The notes under the pieces are model-generated. The model was not told where the DNA came from. It worked only from the letters and a program-made list of their open reading frames with translations, and did no database searches. Source: Marivita sp046592965 (GTDB lineage Bacteria; Pseudomonadota; Alphaproteobacteria; Rhodobacterales; Rhodobacteraceae). Taken from it: a stretch of 64,000 bases of DNA. Location of the stretch: NCBI RefSeq assembly GCF_046592965.1, contig NZ_JBISBV010000006.1:124001-188000 (forward strand), in the 5' to 3' direction. Position 1 is the first letter of the stretch. Every line of letters starts with the position of its first letter. The position numbers and the translations under genes were made by a program. Shown here in pieces: positions 43,215 through 51,484 of this stretch.

Positions 43215-43958
43215 TCACACGTGCTGCGCGCCGTTCACCTCGATTTCGGTGCCCGACACATAGCTGCTCTGGTCCGAGCAGAGGAAAAAGATCACGTCCG
43301 CCACTTCGCTTGGTTGGCCAAGGCGACGCATCGGCAGGCCGGCGACGATCTCGTCGGTGCCCTCGCTCAGGATGCTGGTCTCCACCTCGCCCGGCGCAAT
43401 CGCGTTGACGCGCACGCCGAGTGGGCCGAAATCATGCGCCATCTCACGCGTGAGCGCGGCAAGCGCGGCCTTGGATGTGGCGTAAGCGGCACCGGCAAAG
43501 GGATGAACCCGCGCGCCGGCGATCGAGGTCACGTTCACGATCGCGCCGCGCGCCTTGGCCAATTCGTCCTTGAGGCCGCGTCCCAGAACGACGGACGCAA
43601 AGAAATTGACGTGAAACACCTTGCCCCAATCGCTCAGATCGGTGTCGAGCGTGCTGAGTCGCGCGCCGTCCTCGCCCTTGGGCGACACGCCGGCATTGTT
43701 CACCAGCGCATCGAGCCGCCCGCCCTCGAGCCGCTCTTTCACCGTCGCGACGGCCTGCATCGTCTGCTGCGGATCGCTGAGATCGACCTGAATGTGATTT
43801 CGCGCGCCACCGGGCCAGGGGCAATCGGACGAAAAAGCCTGGCGCGAGCAGCTGATCACGCGCCAGCCCTCGGAGGCGAATTTCTTGACGGTCGCGTGGC
43901 CGATCCCGCGGCTGGCGCCGGTCAAAAGAAGGGTGCGGGATGGGGCGCTGTGCGACAT
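43215..43958 (-). CDS. Short-chain dehydrogenase/reductase
   Basis: 247 residues with TGASRGIGHA (cofactor binding), NNAG, and YATSK (catalytic Tyr/Lys), ending SGTEIEVNGAQHV. The substrate is unknown; the sequence is less FabG-like than the gene at 22822. It stands alone between the hairpin pair and the small gene at 44025. Confidence 0.9.
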   Translation of the reverse strand: MSHSAPSRTLLLTGASRGIGHATVKKFASEGWRVISCSRQAFSSDCPWPGGARNHIQVDLSDPQQTMQAVATVKERLEGGRLDALVNNAGVSPKGEDGARLSTLDTDLSDWGKVFHVNFFASVVLGRGLKDELAKARGAIVNVTSIAGARVHPFAGAAYATSKAALAALTREMAHDFGPLGVRVNAIAPGEVETSILSEGTDEIVAGLPMRRLGQPSEVADVIFFLCSDQSSYVSGTEIEVNGAQHV

Positions 43959-44024
43959 GTCTTTCCCTGGGCGTGTTGAGCGGTTGGCGCGAGCAAGAAA
44001 CCCGCTTTCGATCTCGATCCGGGG

Positions 44025-44261
44025 TCAGCGCCCGAAATTCTCGTCCTTCAATTGCCCCTGAACCCGCGCGCGGATGAAGGCGCTGGCCCTGCGCTCGGCA
44101 AGGCGCACGCGGATCGCCGTCAGGAAGGCCTCTTCCAGCGTTGTGGATGCGGCACCGAGCTCGGCGGCCACCTCCATGAAAAAGCGATCATCGTCGAGAT
44201 GCTTCATCGCCTTGAGCGTGTCATCGGCGAGCTTTTCTGCGAGGTCTTCGACCTTCGACAT
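44025..44261 (-). CDS. Small helical protein of unknown function
   Basis: 78 residues, predicted all helical and without a membrane segment: VEDLAEKLADDTLKAMKHLDD, then FLTAIRVRLAERRASAFIRARV. I recognise no family. It lies 11 bases after the alpha/beta hydrolase gene and probably shares its transcript. Confidence 0.65.
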   Translation of the reverse strand: MSKVEDLAEKLADDTLKAMKHLDDDRFFMEVAAELGAASTTLEEAFLTAIRVRLAERRASAFIRARVQGQLKDENFGR

Positions 44262-44272
44262 GTGTGCGATCC

Positions 44273-44926
44273 TTAACGGGTGTTTTCGGTGAGGCGGCGT
44301 TTCACATAGGTGGTCACGTGGTCGATCATCGTGTCCATATGCGGTTCCTTGAAGAAATGGTCCGCGCCTTCGATTTCGGTATGGGTGACGGTGATGCCCT
44401 TCTGCTCGGCCAGCTTGGCAACGAGATTGGTCGTGTCCGCGGGCGGTGCGACCCGGTCTCCGGTGCCGTTGATGATCAGTCCCGAGGACGGGCAGGGCGC
44501 GAGGAACGAGAAATCATACATGTTCGCCGGCGGGCTGACCGAGATGAAACCGGTGATTTCAGGCCGGCGCATCAGCAGCTGCATTCCGATCCACGCACCG
44601 AAACTGAAGCCCGCGACCCAGCAATGCTTGGAGTTGTTGTTCATCGATTGCAGGTAGTCGAGCGCCGAGGCGGCGTCACTCAATTCGCCCACACCCTGAT
44701 CGTATTCGCCCTGGCTGCGCCCGACACCGCGAAAGTTGAAACGGAGCACGGTGAAGCCCATGTTGTAAAAGGCATAATGCAGGTTATACACCACCTTGTT
44801 ATTCATCGTGCCGCCGAATTGCGGATGCGGATGCAGGATGATGGCAATCGGGGCATCGCTTTCTTTTTGCGGATGATAGCGGCCTTCGAGGCGGCCTTCG
44901 GGTCCGGGAAAAATCACCTCGGGCAT
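44273..44926 (-). CDS. Alpha/beta hydrolase
   Basis: 217 residues. It opens MPEVIFPGPEGRLEGRY and has the oxyanion region HPHPQFGGTMNN, the nucleophile elbow AGFSFGAWIG and a late GADHFF histidine. This is the compact hydrolase family found across proteobacteria; substrate unknown. ATG 44926 matches the conserved N-terminus, so the frame upstream, which runs into the iscR promoter, is not used. Confidence 0.88.
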   Translation of the reverse strand: MPEVIFPGPEGRLEGRYHPQKESDAPIAIILHPHPQFGGTMNNKVVYNLHYAFYNMGFTVLRFNFRGVGRSQGEYDQGVGELSDAASALDYLQSMNNNSKHCWVAGFSFGAWIGMQLLMRRPEITGFISVSPPANMYDFSFLAPCPSSGLIINGTGDRVAPPADTTNLVAKLAEQKGITVTHTEIEGADHFFKEPHMDTMIDHVTTYVKRRLTENTR

Positions 44927-44975
44927 GGGCGGGGGTGGCTCCTGACTGGGGCATGAGCGGTGTGTCGTGGAAATT

Positions 44976-45013
44976 TGACAACTTCGCTCAGGCATTTTAG
45001 AACGGTTCTAAAT
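44976..45013 (+). promoter_or_regulatory. iscR promoter with an IscR-type (iron-Rhodo) box over the -10
   Basis: TTGACA (44976-44981) is a perfect -35. Seventeen bases on lies TAGAAC (44999-45004) as -10, inside the palindrome TTTAGAAC-G-GTTCTAAA (44997-45013). This matches the iron-Rhodo-box motif predicted for IscR in Rhodobacterales, as I recall it. A regulator bound here would block the polymerase, consistent with autorepression. Confidence 0.75.
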
Positions 45014-45099
45014 CCGGGGCGATCCCGAATTGGTTATCCGCACATAGGCAATTGATCTGCCAAGGTCAATTGTGCGCAACGGGCTTGGAAGGGACGACC

Positions 45100-45561
45100 A
45101 TGAAGCTGAGCACAAAGGGGCGGTACGCAATGGTGGCGCTGGCGGATATCGCGCTCCAGCCGGAGGGCGGGTTGGTGACGCTGGGCGATATCGCGCAGCG
45201 CCAGGACGTGTCGTTGCCCTATCTTGAACAATTGTTCGTCAAATTGCGCCGCGCCGGGCTGGTGGCCTCGGTCCGTGGGCCGGGCGGCGGTTACCGACTC
45301 GCAAAGCCTGCCAGCGAAATCCGTGTCGTCGATGTTCTGTCGGCGGTCGATGAGACGGTCGATGCGATGCACAAGGGTGCGGGCGCGTCGGGCGGGTTGT
45401 CGGGCAGCCGGGCGCAGTCGATGACGAACCGTTTGTGGGAGGGGTTGTCGGCGCATGTCTATGTCTTTTTGCACCAGACCCGGTTGTCGGATGTCGTGAA
45501 CAACGGGCTCGCGCCCTGTCCGGCGGTTCCGACGCTGTTTGCCGTGGTGGACGAGACGTGA
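45100..45561 (+). CDS. iscR: Rrf2-family regulator IscR, lacking the three cluster cysteines
   Basis: 153 residues. The winged helix is clear (MKLSTKGRYAMVALADIAL, VSLPYLEQLFVKLRRAGLV, RGPGGGYRLAKP). In E. coli IscR the cluster is held by Cys92, 98, 104 and His107; the equivalent stretch here has none of them, and the only cysteine in the protein is Cys140. From memory, IscR of Rhodobacter sphaeroides is similarly unusual and still binds a cluster. It heads the suf operon and is probably autoregulated through the box at 44997-45013. Confidence 0.9.
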   Translation: MKLSTKGRYAMVALADIALQPEGGLVTLGDIAQRQDVSLPYLEQLFVKLRRAGLVASVRGPGGGYRLAKPASEIRVVDVLSAVDETVDAMHKGAGASGGLSGSRAQSMTNRLWEGLSAHVYVFLHQTRLSDVVNNGLAPCPAVPTLFAVVDET

Positions 45562-45595
45562 GGCAGTCATGCTGCACTGGCGGCTTGCGGTGGAA

Positions 45596-45643
45596 CGAGG
45601 GGCCAGCCCCTCGTGCTCCCCGAGGTATTTCTGAACCAGAGAA
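45596..45643 (+). repeat. Interspersed hairpin repeat, copy 2 (after iscR)
   Basis: CGAGGGG (45596-45602) pairs with CCCCTCG (45607-45613), followed by CTCCCCGAGGTATTTC and AGAGAAG. It matches the core of the repeat at 32914-32960. It lies between iscR and the cysteine desulfurase gene on the coding strand and may attenuate or process the operon message. Confidence 0.7.
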
Positions 45644-45658
45644 GCCGGGACCTGGCTG

Positions 45659-46702
45659 ATGTCGCGGGTCTATCTGGATCACAATGCCACGACCCCTTTG
45701 CGGAGAGAGGCGCGCGCGGCGATGATCGCGGCAATGGACGTGGTGGGCAACCCGTCGTCGGTTCATGCCGAAGGACGCGCCGCCAAGGCGCTGGTCGAGC
45801 GGGCGCGGACGCAGGTGGCGACGGCCTTCGGGGCGGACGGCGCGGATGTGATCTTTGTGTCCGGCGCGACCGAAGCGGCGGCGCTGGCGTGCGCCGGGCG
45901 TGATCTCAGCGGGTCGGACATCGAGCATGATGCGGTGCGAAGCTGGATCACGCCGGGCTTGCCGGTCGACGCGGATGGGCGCGTCGGCGTGGATGATCCG
46001 GCGCGATCGGCGGTGCAACTGGCCAATTCCGAAACGGGGATCATCCAGCAGCTTCCCCAAGGTGTGGCCGTGGTGGATGCCACCCAAGCCTTTGGCAAGA
46101 TACCGGTCGCATTCAACTGGCTGGGCTGCGAGATGGCCCTGATCTCGGCGCATAAGCTGGGTGGGCCTAAAGGTATTGGCGCGTTGGTGGTCAGGCGTGG
46201 GACGGACATTACTGCCCGTATCAGGGGCGGTGGACAGGAAATGGGCCGCCGGTCGGGCACCGAGAACGTGATCGGGATCGCCGGTTTCGGCGCGGCAGCC
46301 GAGGCTGCGGTGCGCGATCTGGAGGCTGGAACCTGGTCGCGGGTGGAAAAACTTAGAAACATTCTAAATTCATCTATTGCAGCTGCGGCAAAAGAGACTA
46401 TTTTTGTCGGGAAAGGGGCGACACGGTTGCCCAACACGTCGTGTTTCGTCACACCCGGCTGGAAAGGCGAGACTCAGGTGATGCAGATGGACCTGGCGGG
46501 ATTCGCGATCAGTGCGGGATCCGCCTGTTCCAGCGGCAAGGTTAAGGCCAGCGCGGTGTTGACCGCGATGGGATATGACGAGGCACTGGCTGCAAGCGCG
46601 ATCCGCGTGTCGCTGGGGCCCGAGACCACCGAAGATGAGGTGGGCCGGTTCGTGGAGACATGGCTGGCGAAATGGGAAAAACACCGCGCGCGGGCCGCGT
46701 GA
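45659..46702 (+). CDS. iscS: Cysteine desulfurase (NifS/IscS type)
   Basis: 347 residues, class I aminotransferase-fold desulfurase. It opens MSRVYLDHNATTPLRREARA, has the PLP lysine in SAHKLGGPKG and the active cysteine on the loop SAGSACSSGK. It is somewhat shorter than E. coli IscS (about 404). It supplies sulfur for cluster assembly. SufS, a second desulfurase, is encoded later in the same operon, so the two may serve different acceptors. An AT-rich segment inside the gene contains a second IscR-type box (46353-46367). Confidence 0.88.
   Translation: MSRVYLDHNATTPLRREARAAMIAAMDVVGNPSSVHAEGRAAKALVERARTQVATAFGADGADVIFVSGATEAAALACAGRDLSGSDIEHDAVRSWITPGLPVDADGRVGVDDPARSAVQLANSETGIIQQLPQGVAVVDATQAFGKIPVAFNWLGCEMALISAHKLGGPKGIGALVVRRGTDITARIRGGGQEMGRRSGTENVIGIAGFGAAAEAAVRDLEAGTWSRVEKLRNILNSSIAAAAKETIFVGKGATRLPNTSCFVTPGWKGETQVMQMDLAGFAISAGSACSSGKVKASAVLTAMGYDEALAASAIRVSLGPETTEDEVGRFVETWLAKWEKHRARAA
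46353..46367. promoter_or_regulatory. Internal IscR-type box within the desulfurase gene
   Basis: TTAGAA-ACA-TTCTAA forms a perfect inverted repeat with the same half-sites as the iscR box, 356 bases upstream of the sufB start codon. It sits in an AT-rich island (about 46345-46410) unlike the surrounding coding sequence. Downstream TTGCAG (46377-46382) and TATTTT (46399-46404), spaced 16, could be a sense promoter. On the other strand TTGCCG and TAGAAT, spaced 19, could be an antisense one overlapping the box. Confidence 0.55.
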
Positions 46703-46722
46703 GGCAATCAAGAGGTGCAAGC

Positions 46723-48273
46723 ATGGCTGCTTTGGATAATGAGACCATCGTCAAGGAAGGCGTGGATCAGGAGACCGTCGATGCGGTGCGCGAGGTAGGC
46801 GGAGCTTACAAGTACGGCTGGAACACCGATATCGAGATGGACTACGCCCCCAAGGGGCTGAACACCGATATCGTCCGCCTGATCTCGGAGAAGAACGAAG
46901 AACCCGAATGGATGACCGAGTGGCGGCTGGCGGCATACGAGCGCTGGTTGCAAAAGGAAGAGCCAAAATGGGCGATGGTCGAGTATCCCGAGATCGACTT
47001 TCAGGACCAGTATTACTACGCGCGGCCCAAGAGCATGGAAGTGAAACCCAAGTCGCTCGACGAGGTCGATCCCAAGCTGCTGGCGACCTATGAAAAGCTG
47101 GGGATTCCGCTCAAGGAGCAGATGATCCTTGCCGGCGTCGAGGGCGCCGAGGGCGCGGCCGCCGAAGGCCGGGTCGGCGGCGGCGAGGAAGTGCGCAAGG
47201 TGGCGGTCGATGCGGTGTTTGACTCCGTTTCAGTGGGCACGACCTTCCAGAAGGAATTGCGCGCCGCCGGTGTGATCTTCTGCTCGATTTCGGAAGCGAT
47301 CAAGGAGCATCCTGAGCTCGTCAAGAAATATCTTGGCACCGTTGTTCCTGTCTCTGACAATTATTACGCGACGCTCAACTCCGCGGTCTTTTCCGACGGA
47401 TCGTTTGTCTATGTGCCGCCGGGCGTGCGCTGCCCGATGGAGCTTTCCACCTATTTCCGCATCAACGCGGAGAACACCGGCCAGTTCGAGCGGACGCTGA
47501 TCATTGCCGACAAGGGCTCTTACGTCAGCTATCTCGAAGGCTGTACCGCACCGCAGCGCGACGTGGCGCAGCTTCATGCGGCGGTTGTTGAAATCATAGT
47601 CGAGGAAGATGCGGAGGTGAAGTATTCCACCGTCCAGAACTGGTATCCCGGTGATGAGAACGGCAAGGGCGGCATCTACAACTTTGTCACCAAGCGTGCC
47701 GATTGCCGGGGCGCACGGTCCAAGGTGATGTGGACGCAGGTCGAGACCGGATCGGCGGTGACATGGAAATACCCCTCCTGCATCCTGCGCGGCGACGACA
47801 GCCAGGGCGAGTTCTATTCGATCGCCATCACCAACAACATGCAGCAGGCCGATACCGGCACCAAGATGATCCATCTGGGCAAGAATACCAAGAGCCGGAT
47901 CGTGTCCAAGGGCATCAGTGCGGGCCGCGCGCAGAACACCTATCGCGGTCTGGTGTCGATGCACCCCAAGGCCAAGAACAGCCGCAATTTCACGCAGTGC
48001 GACAGCTTGCTGATTGGCGACAAGTGCGGGGCGCATACGGTGCCGTATATCGAGGTCAAGAACAATTCCTCGCGCGTCGAACACGAGGCGACGACATCCA
48101 AGGTGGATGACGACCAGCTGTTCTATTGCCGCCAGCGCGGCATGGACGAGGAAGAGGCGGTGGCGCTGGTCGTCAACGGCTTCTGCCGCGATGTGTTGCA
48201 GGCGTTGCCGATGGAATTTGCGATGGAAGCGCAGCAGCTTGTGGCGATCTCGCTTGAGGGATCGGTCGGCTGA
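46723..48273 (+). CDS. sufB: Fe-S cluster scaffold protein SufB
   Basis: 516 residues. Conserved parts include YYARPKSMEVKPKSLDEVDP near the N-terminus, ADKGSYVSYLEGCTAP, and the C-terminal NFTQCDSLLIGDKCGAHTVPYIEVKN that holds the cysteine used in cluster assembly. SufB works with SufC and SufD as the SufBC2D scaffold. ATG 46723 with AGAGGTGC upstream is used; the longer frame overlaps the desulfurase gene. The next gene begins on its stop codon (TGATG). Confidence 0.96.
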   Translation: MAALDNETIVKEGVDQETVDAVREVGGAYKYGWNTDIEMDYAPKGLNTDIVRLISEKNEEPEWMTEWRLAAYERWLQKEEPKWAMVEYPEIDFQDQYYYARPKSMEVKPKSLDEVDPKLLATYEKLGIPLKEQMILAGVEGAEGAAAEGRVGGGEEVRKVAVDAVFDSVSVGTTFQKELRAAGVIFCSISEAIKEHPELVKKYLGTVVPVSDNYYATLNSAVFSDGSFVYVPPGVRCPMELSTYFRINAENTGQFERTLIIADKGSYVSYLEGCTAPQRDVAQLHAAVVEIIVEEDAEVKYSTVQNWYPGDENGKGGIYNFVTKRADCRGARSKVMWTQVETGSAVTWKYPSCILRGDDSQGEFYSIAITNNMQQADTGTKMIHLGKNTKSRIVSKGISAGRAQNTYRGLVSMHPKAKNSRNFTQCDSLLIGDKCGAHTVPYIEVKNNSSRVEHEATTSKVDDDQLFYCRQRGMDEEEAVALVVNGFCRDVLQALPMEFAMEAQQLVAISLEGSVG

Positions 48274-48458
48274 TGAGGGGCGTTGCGCTTGGCACCCTTT
48301 TCGCGGCGCTGGTCTTCCTTGGCCTGAACACGGCGTTTCGGTTTTTCGACGGCGACATGTGGACCGTCGCCGAGGCGTCATACACCACGCTGATCTTCGC
48401 GCTCGTTTATGGCGGGGGTCAGCTGATCTATTACTGGATGAAAGAGCGTAAACGATGA
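48273..48458 (+). CDS. Small membrane protein in the suf operon, 61 residues
   Basis: A peptide opening MRGVALGTLFAALVFLGLNT with two hydrophobic segments (about 4-22 and 35-55) and a basic MKERKR end. Its start shares one base with the sufB stop and its own stop overlaps the next start (ATGA), so coupling is tight. I know no function. Confidence 0.65.
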   Translation: MRGVALGTLFAALVFLGLNTAFRFFDGDMWTVAEASYTTLIFALVYGGGQLIYYWMKERKR

Positions 48459-48775
48459 TCGTCACGACCACACATTCCATCGAGGGCCACAAGATCCTCG
48501 ACTACAAGGGCATCGTTGTCGGTGAAGCGATCATGGGCGCGAACGTCGTGCGCGATCTGTTCGCGTCGATCACCGATATCGTCGGTGGTCGATCGGGCGC
48601 CTATGAAGCCAAGCTGCAAGACGCGCGCGACGTGGCGATGCGCGAGTTGGAACAGCGCGCCTCGGCCCTCGGGGCCAACGCGGTGGTCGGCGTCGATCTG
48701 GATTACGAGGTGGTCGGCAACTCGATGCTGATGGTATCGGTCAGCGGCACGGCTGTGCTGACGGATCGGGGTTAG
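48455..48775 (+). CDS. YbjQ/UPF0145 heavy-metal-binding-domain protein
   Basis: 106 residues with the family pattern: TTTHSIEGHKILDYKGIVVGEAIMG region, then RSGAYEAKLQDAR and ALGANAVVGVDLDYE. The family forms pentamers and has no settled function. Its place in the suf operon, coupled on both sides, hints at metal or membrane-related housekeeping, which is inference. Confidence 0.88.
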   Translation: MIVTTTHSIEGHKILDYKGIVVGEAIMGANVVRDLFASITDIVGGRSGAYEAKLQDARDVAMRELEQRASALGANAVVGVDLDYEVVGNSMLMVSVSGTAVLTDRG

Positions 48776-48801
48776 ACTTAGGTCGAGAAGGGCTTTTGAT
48801 C

Positions 48802-49404
48802 GTGATAGCGCCAGACAACGTTATTGAAAGACCGGTCCTGACCTTTCCGGATGAGGTTGGTGACTGGGTGCGTGCGCACTATCAGAACGCCACGACGATC
48901 CTGGAATATGGCAGCGGCGGTTCGACGGTTCTGGCCTCGGAGATGAGTGGCAAGACCATTTACTCGGTCGAATCCGACGCGAAATGGTGCGCCATGATGC
49001 AGAGCTATCTTGATGCGAATCCGGGCCGCTCGCCGGTCGTCATGCATCACGCCAATATCGGAAAGGTCGGCAAATGGGGGCGGCCGAAAAACGACGACGA
49101 GTGGGCGCGCTATCACCGCTATCCGAACTCCGTATGGGACATCGACGGGTTCCAGGCGCCTGATCTGGTGATGGTTGACGGACGCTTTCGTGCGGCCTGT
49201 TTGATAACTGCGATGCTGCGCACTGAAAAACCGCTGACGCTGCTTTTCGACGACTATGTTGGGCGCAAATCGTATGCCCGCGTCGAGGCGTTCGTCAAAC
49301 CGGCCGAAATCCGTGACCGGATGGCGCGCTTCGAAATTGTTCCGACGGAATTGCCGAAGCGCGATCTGACGGAAATCCTGACGCTCTACACAAAATCCTT
49401 CTGA
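48802..49404 (+). CDS. Methyltransferase-like protein of unknown substrate
   Basis: About 200 residues. A SAM-binding-type motif I (ILEYGSGGSTVLASEM) and a following acidic strand end (IYSVESD) indicate a class I methyltransferase fold; PDLVMVDGRFRAACL resembles motif IV. I do not know a substrate. GTG 48802 is nine bases after GAGAAGGG; TTG 48796 is possible. It separates sufB from sufC, which are usually adjacent. Confidence 0.7.
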   Translation: MIAPDNVIERPVLTFPDEVGDWVRAHYQNATTILEYGSGGSTVLASEMSGKTIYSVESDAKWCAMMQSYLDANPGRSPVVMHHANIGKVGKWGRPKNDDEWARYHRYPNSVWDIDGFQAPDLVMVDGRFRAACLITAMLRTEKPLTLLFDDYVGRKSYARVEAFVKPAEIRDRMARFEIVPTELPKRDLTEILTLYTKSF

Positions 49405-49443
49405 CCGCAGGGCGGTCGGAGACTACGTTTGAAGGGGAAGAAA

Positions 49444-50199
49444 ATGCTGAATATCAAGAACCTGCATGTCGAACTTGCGGAAGAAGACAAGAAGATCCTG
49501 AAGGGTGTGGACCTGACCGTTGAAGCGGGCAAGGTGCATGCGATCATGGGTCCGAACGGGTCCGGCAAATCGACCCTGTCTTATGTCTTGTCCGGGCGCG
49601 ACGGGTATGAGGTGACCGAAGGTACGGCAACGCTCGAAGGCCAGGACATCCTCGCGATGGAACCGGAAGAGCGCGCGGCGGCGGGGCTGTTTCTGGCCTT
49701 CCAGTATCCGGTGGAGATTCCCGGTGTCGGCAACATGACCTTTCTGCGCACAGCGGTAAACGCGCAACGCAAGGCGCGCGGGCAGGACGAGATGTCGGCG
49801 ACCGATTTCCTCAAGGAAATCCGGGCCCGTGCGAAAGAGCTGAAGATCGACGCGGACATGCTCAAACGTCCCGTCAACGTCGGATTTTCGGGCGGCGAGA
49901 AAAAGCGCAACGAGATCCTGCAAATGGCGATGCTGGAGCCGAAGATGTGCATTCTGGACGAAACGGATTCGGGTCTGGACGTGGATGCGATGAAACTGGT
50001 TGCGGACGGCGTGAACGCGCTGCGCGACGCCGGGCGCGGATTTCTGGTGATCACGCACTACCAGCGTCTGCTGGATCACATCAAACCGGATGTTGTGCAC
50101 ATCATGGCCGATGGCCGGATTGTCAAAACGGGTGGACCGGAACTGGCGCTGGAAGTTGAAAACAACGGCTATGCGGACATTCTGGCGGAGGCAGTGTAA
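49444..50199 (+). CDS. sufC: Fe-S assembly ATPase SufC
   Basis: 251 residues, an ABC ATPase with Walker A GPNGSGKSTLSY, signature FSGGEKKRNEI and Walker B CILDETDSGLDVDA. It powers the SufBCD scaffold and has no transmembrane partner. ATG 49444 follows GAAGGGGAAG. sufD begins on its stop codon (TAATG). Confidence 0.97.
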   Translation: MLNIKNLHVELAEEDKKILKGVDLTVEAGKVHAIMGPNGSGKSTLSYVLSGRDGYEVTEGTATLEGQDILAMEPEERAAAGLFLAFQYPVEIPGVGNMTFLRTAVNAQRKARGQDEMSATDFLKEIRARAKELKIDADMLKRPVNVGFSGGEKKRNEILQMAMLEPKMCILDETDSGLDVDAMKLVADGVNALRDAGRGFLVITHYQRLLDHIKPDVVHIMADGRIVKTGGPELALEVENNGYADILAEAV

Positions 50200-51476
50200 T
50201 GGCTTTGCCCCAAATCAAGCAGGACGCGACAGAGGCGCGTCTGGCGGCGCTCGACCTTCCGCAAGGCGGCTGGTCGGATGCGGCGCGCAAGGATGCTGTG
50301 GCGCGGGTGCGGGCGATGGGTCTGCCGAACGCGCGCGATGAGTACTGGAAATACACCCGGCCCGACACGCTGGTGCAACCCGATGCGCCGAAGGCGGCGG
50401 TGTTCGAGGATACCGATGCACCGGTGTTTGGCGAGGTGGACAGCCTGAAGATCGTCTTTGTTGACGGTGTGTTTGACGCCGACGCATCCGACGTGCTGGC
50501 CTTGGAGCATGTCTCGATAGACCGGCTGGCCGAGAGTAAAGACATCCATTGGGCCAAGGACTTGTACGGCGTTCTTGAAGCGCGCGGACAGACCCCGGTG
50601 CATCGCCCATTGGCGACGTTGAACACTGCCTTTGCCGCGGACGGGGTGCTGATCCATGCAACGGGCAGGTGCCCCAAGCCGATCAACGTGATTTATCGTC
50701 ATGTATCAGAGGCTTCTGATGTGTTCTTGCACCATGTTGTGAAGATCGACAGCGGCGCGGAACTGACCGTGTTGGAGAACGGCCCGGCAGCGTCGCGCCT
50801 GAACAAGGTGATGGAGGTCGAGGTCGCGGATGGTGGCACGTTCCATCATGTTCGGGTGCAAGGGCGCGACCATGAGCGCCGCGCGGCGACGGCGATCTTT
50901 ACCCGTCTGGGCGAGGAATCTGTATTCAAATCCTTCACGCTGACGGCAAATGGTGTTCTCACGCGCAACGAATGTGTGATCGAACTGACAGGTGACAACG
51001 CGATTGCGCATGTTGCCGGAGCCTGCGTCGGTGATGGCGATTTCCACCATGACGACACGGTGTTCGTCACCCATGACGCGGTGAATTGCGAAAGCCGTCA
51101 GGTGTATAAGAAGGTGCTGCGCAACGGCGCGACGGGTGTGTTTCAGGGCAAGATCCTTGTCAAGGACGGCGCTCAGAAAACCGACGGCTACCAGATCAGC
51201 CAGTCGCTGCTGCTGGATGAAGACAGCCAGTTCCTCGCCAAGCCGGAACTCGAGATCTATGCCGATGACGTGGCCTGTTCACATGGCTCCACCTCGGGCG
51301 CGATTGATGACGAAGGTCTGTTTTACCTGCGGTCGCGCGGCATCGAAGAGGGGCCGGCGACCGACCTTCTGACCATCGCCTTCCTCGCGGAAGCGGTGAT
51401 GGAAATCGAGGACGAGGCGCTTCAGGACGAGATCAATATTCTGGTGGAGGCGTGGCTGTCGCGCCGGCGCGGCTAG
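50199..51476 (+). CDS. sufD: Fe-S assembly protein SufD
   Basis: 425 residues of the SufB/SufD fold. It has an N-terminal helical domain (DEYWKYTRPDTLVQP) and a right-handed beta-helix ending in SCxHG-like ADDVACSHGSTSGAIDDEGLFYLRSRGI, the typical SufD signature with its histidine. It forms the scaffold with SufB and SufC. It is translationally coupled to sufC. Confidence 0.96.
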   Translation: MALPQIKQDATEARLAALDLPQGGWSDAARKDAVARVRAMGLPNARDEYWKYTRPDTLVQPDAPKAAVFEDTDAPVFGEVDSLKIVFVDGVFDADASDVLALEHVSIDRLAESKDIHWAKDLYGVLEARGQTPVHRPLATLNTAFAADGVLIHATGRCPKPINVIYRHVSEASDVFLHHVVKIDSGAELTVLENGPAASRLNKVMEVEVADGGTFHHVRVQGRDHERRAATAIFTRLGEESVFKSFTLTANGVLTRNECVIELTGDNAIAHVAGACVGDGDFHHDDTVFVTHDAVNCESRQVYKKVLRNGATGVFQGKILVKDGAQKTDGYQISQSLLLDEDSQFLAKPELEIYADDVACSHGSTSGAIDDEGLFYLRSRGIEEGPATDLLTIAFLAEAVMEIEDEALQDEINILVEAWLSRRRG

Positions 51477-51484
51477 TTCGATTT

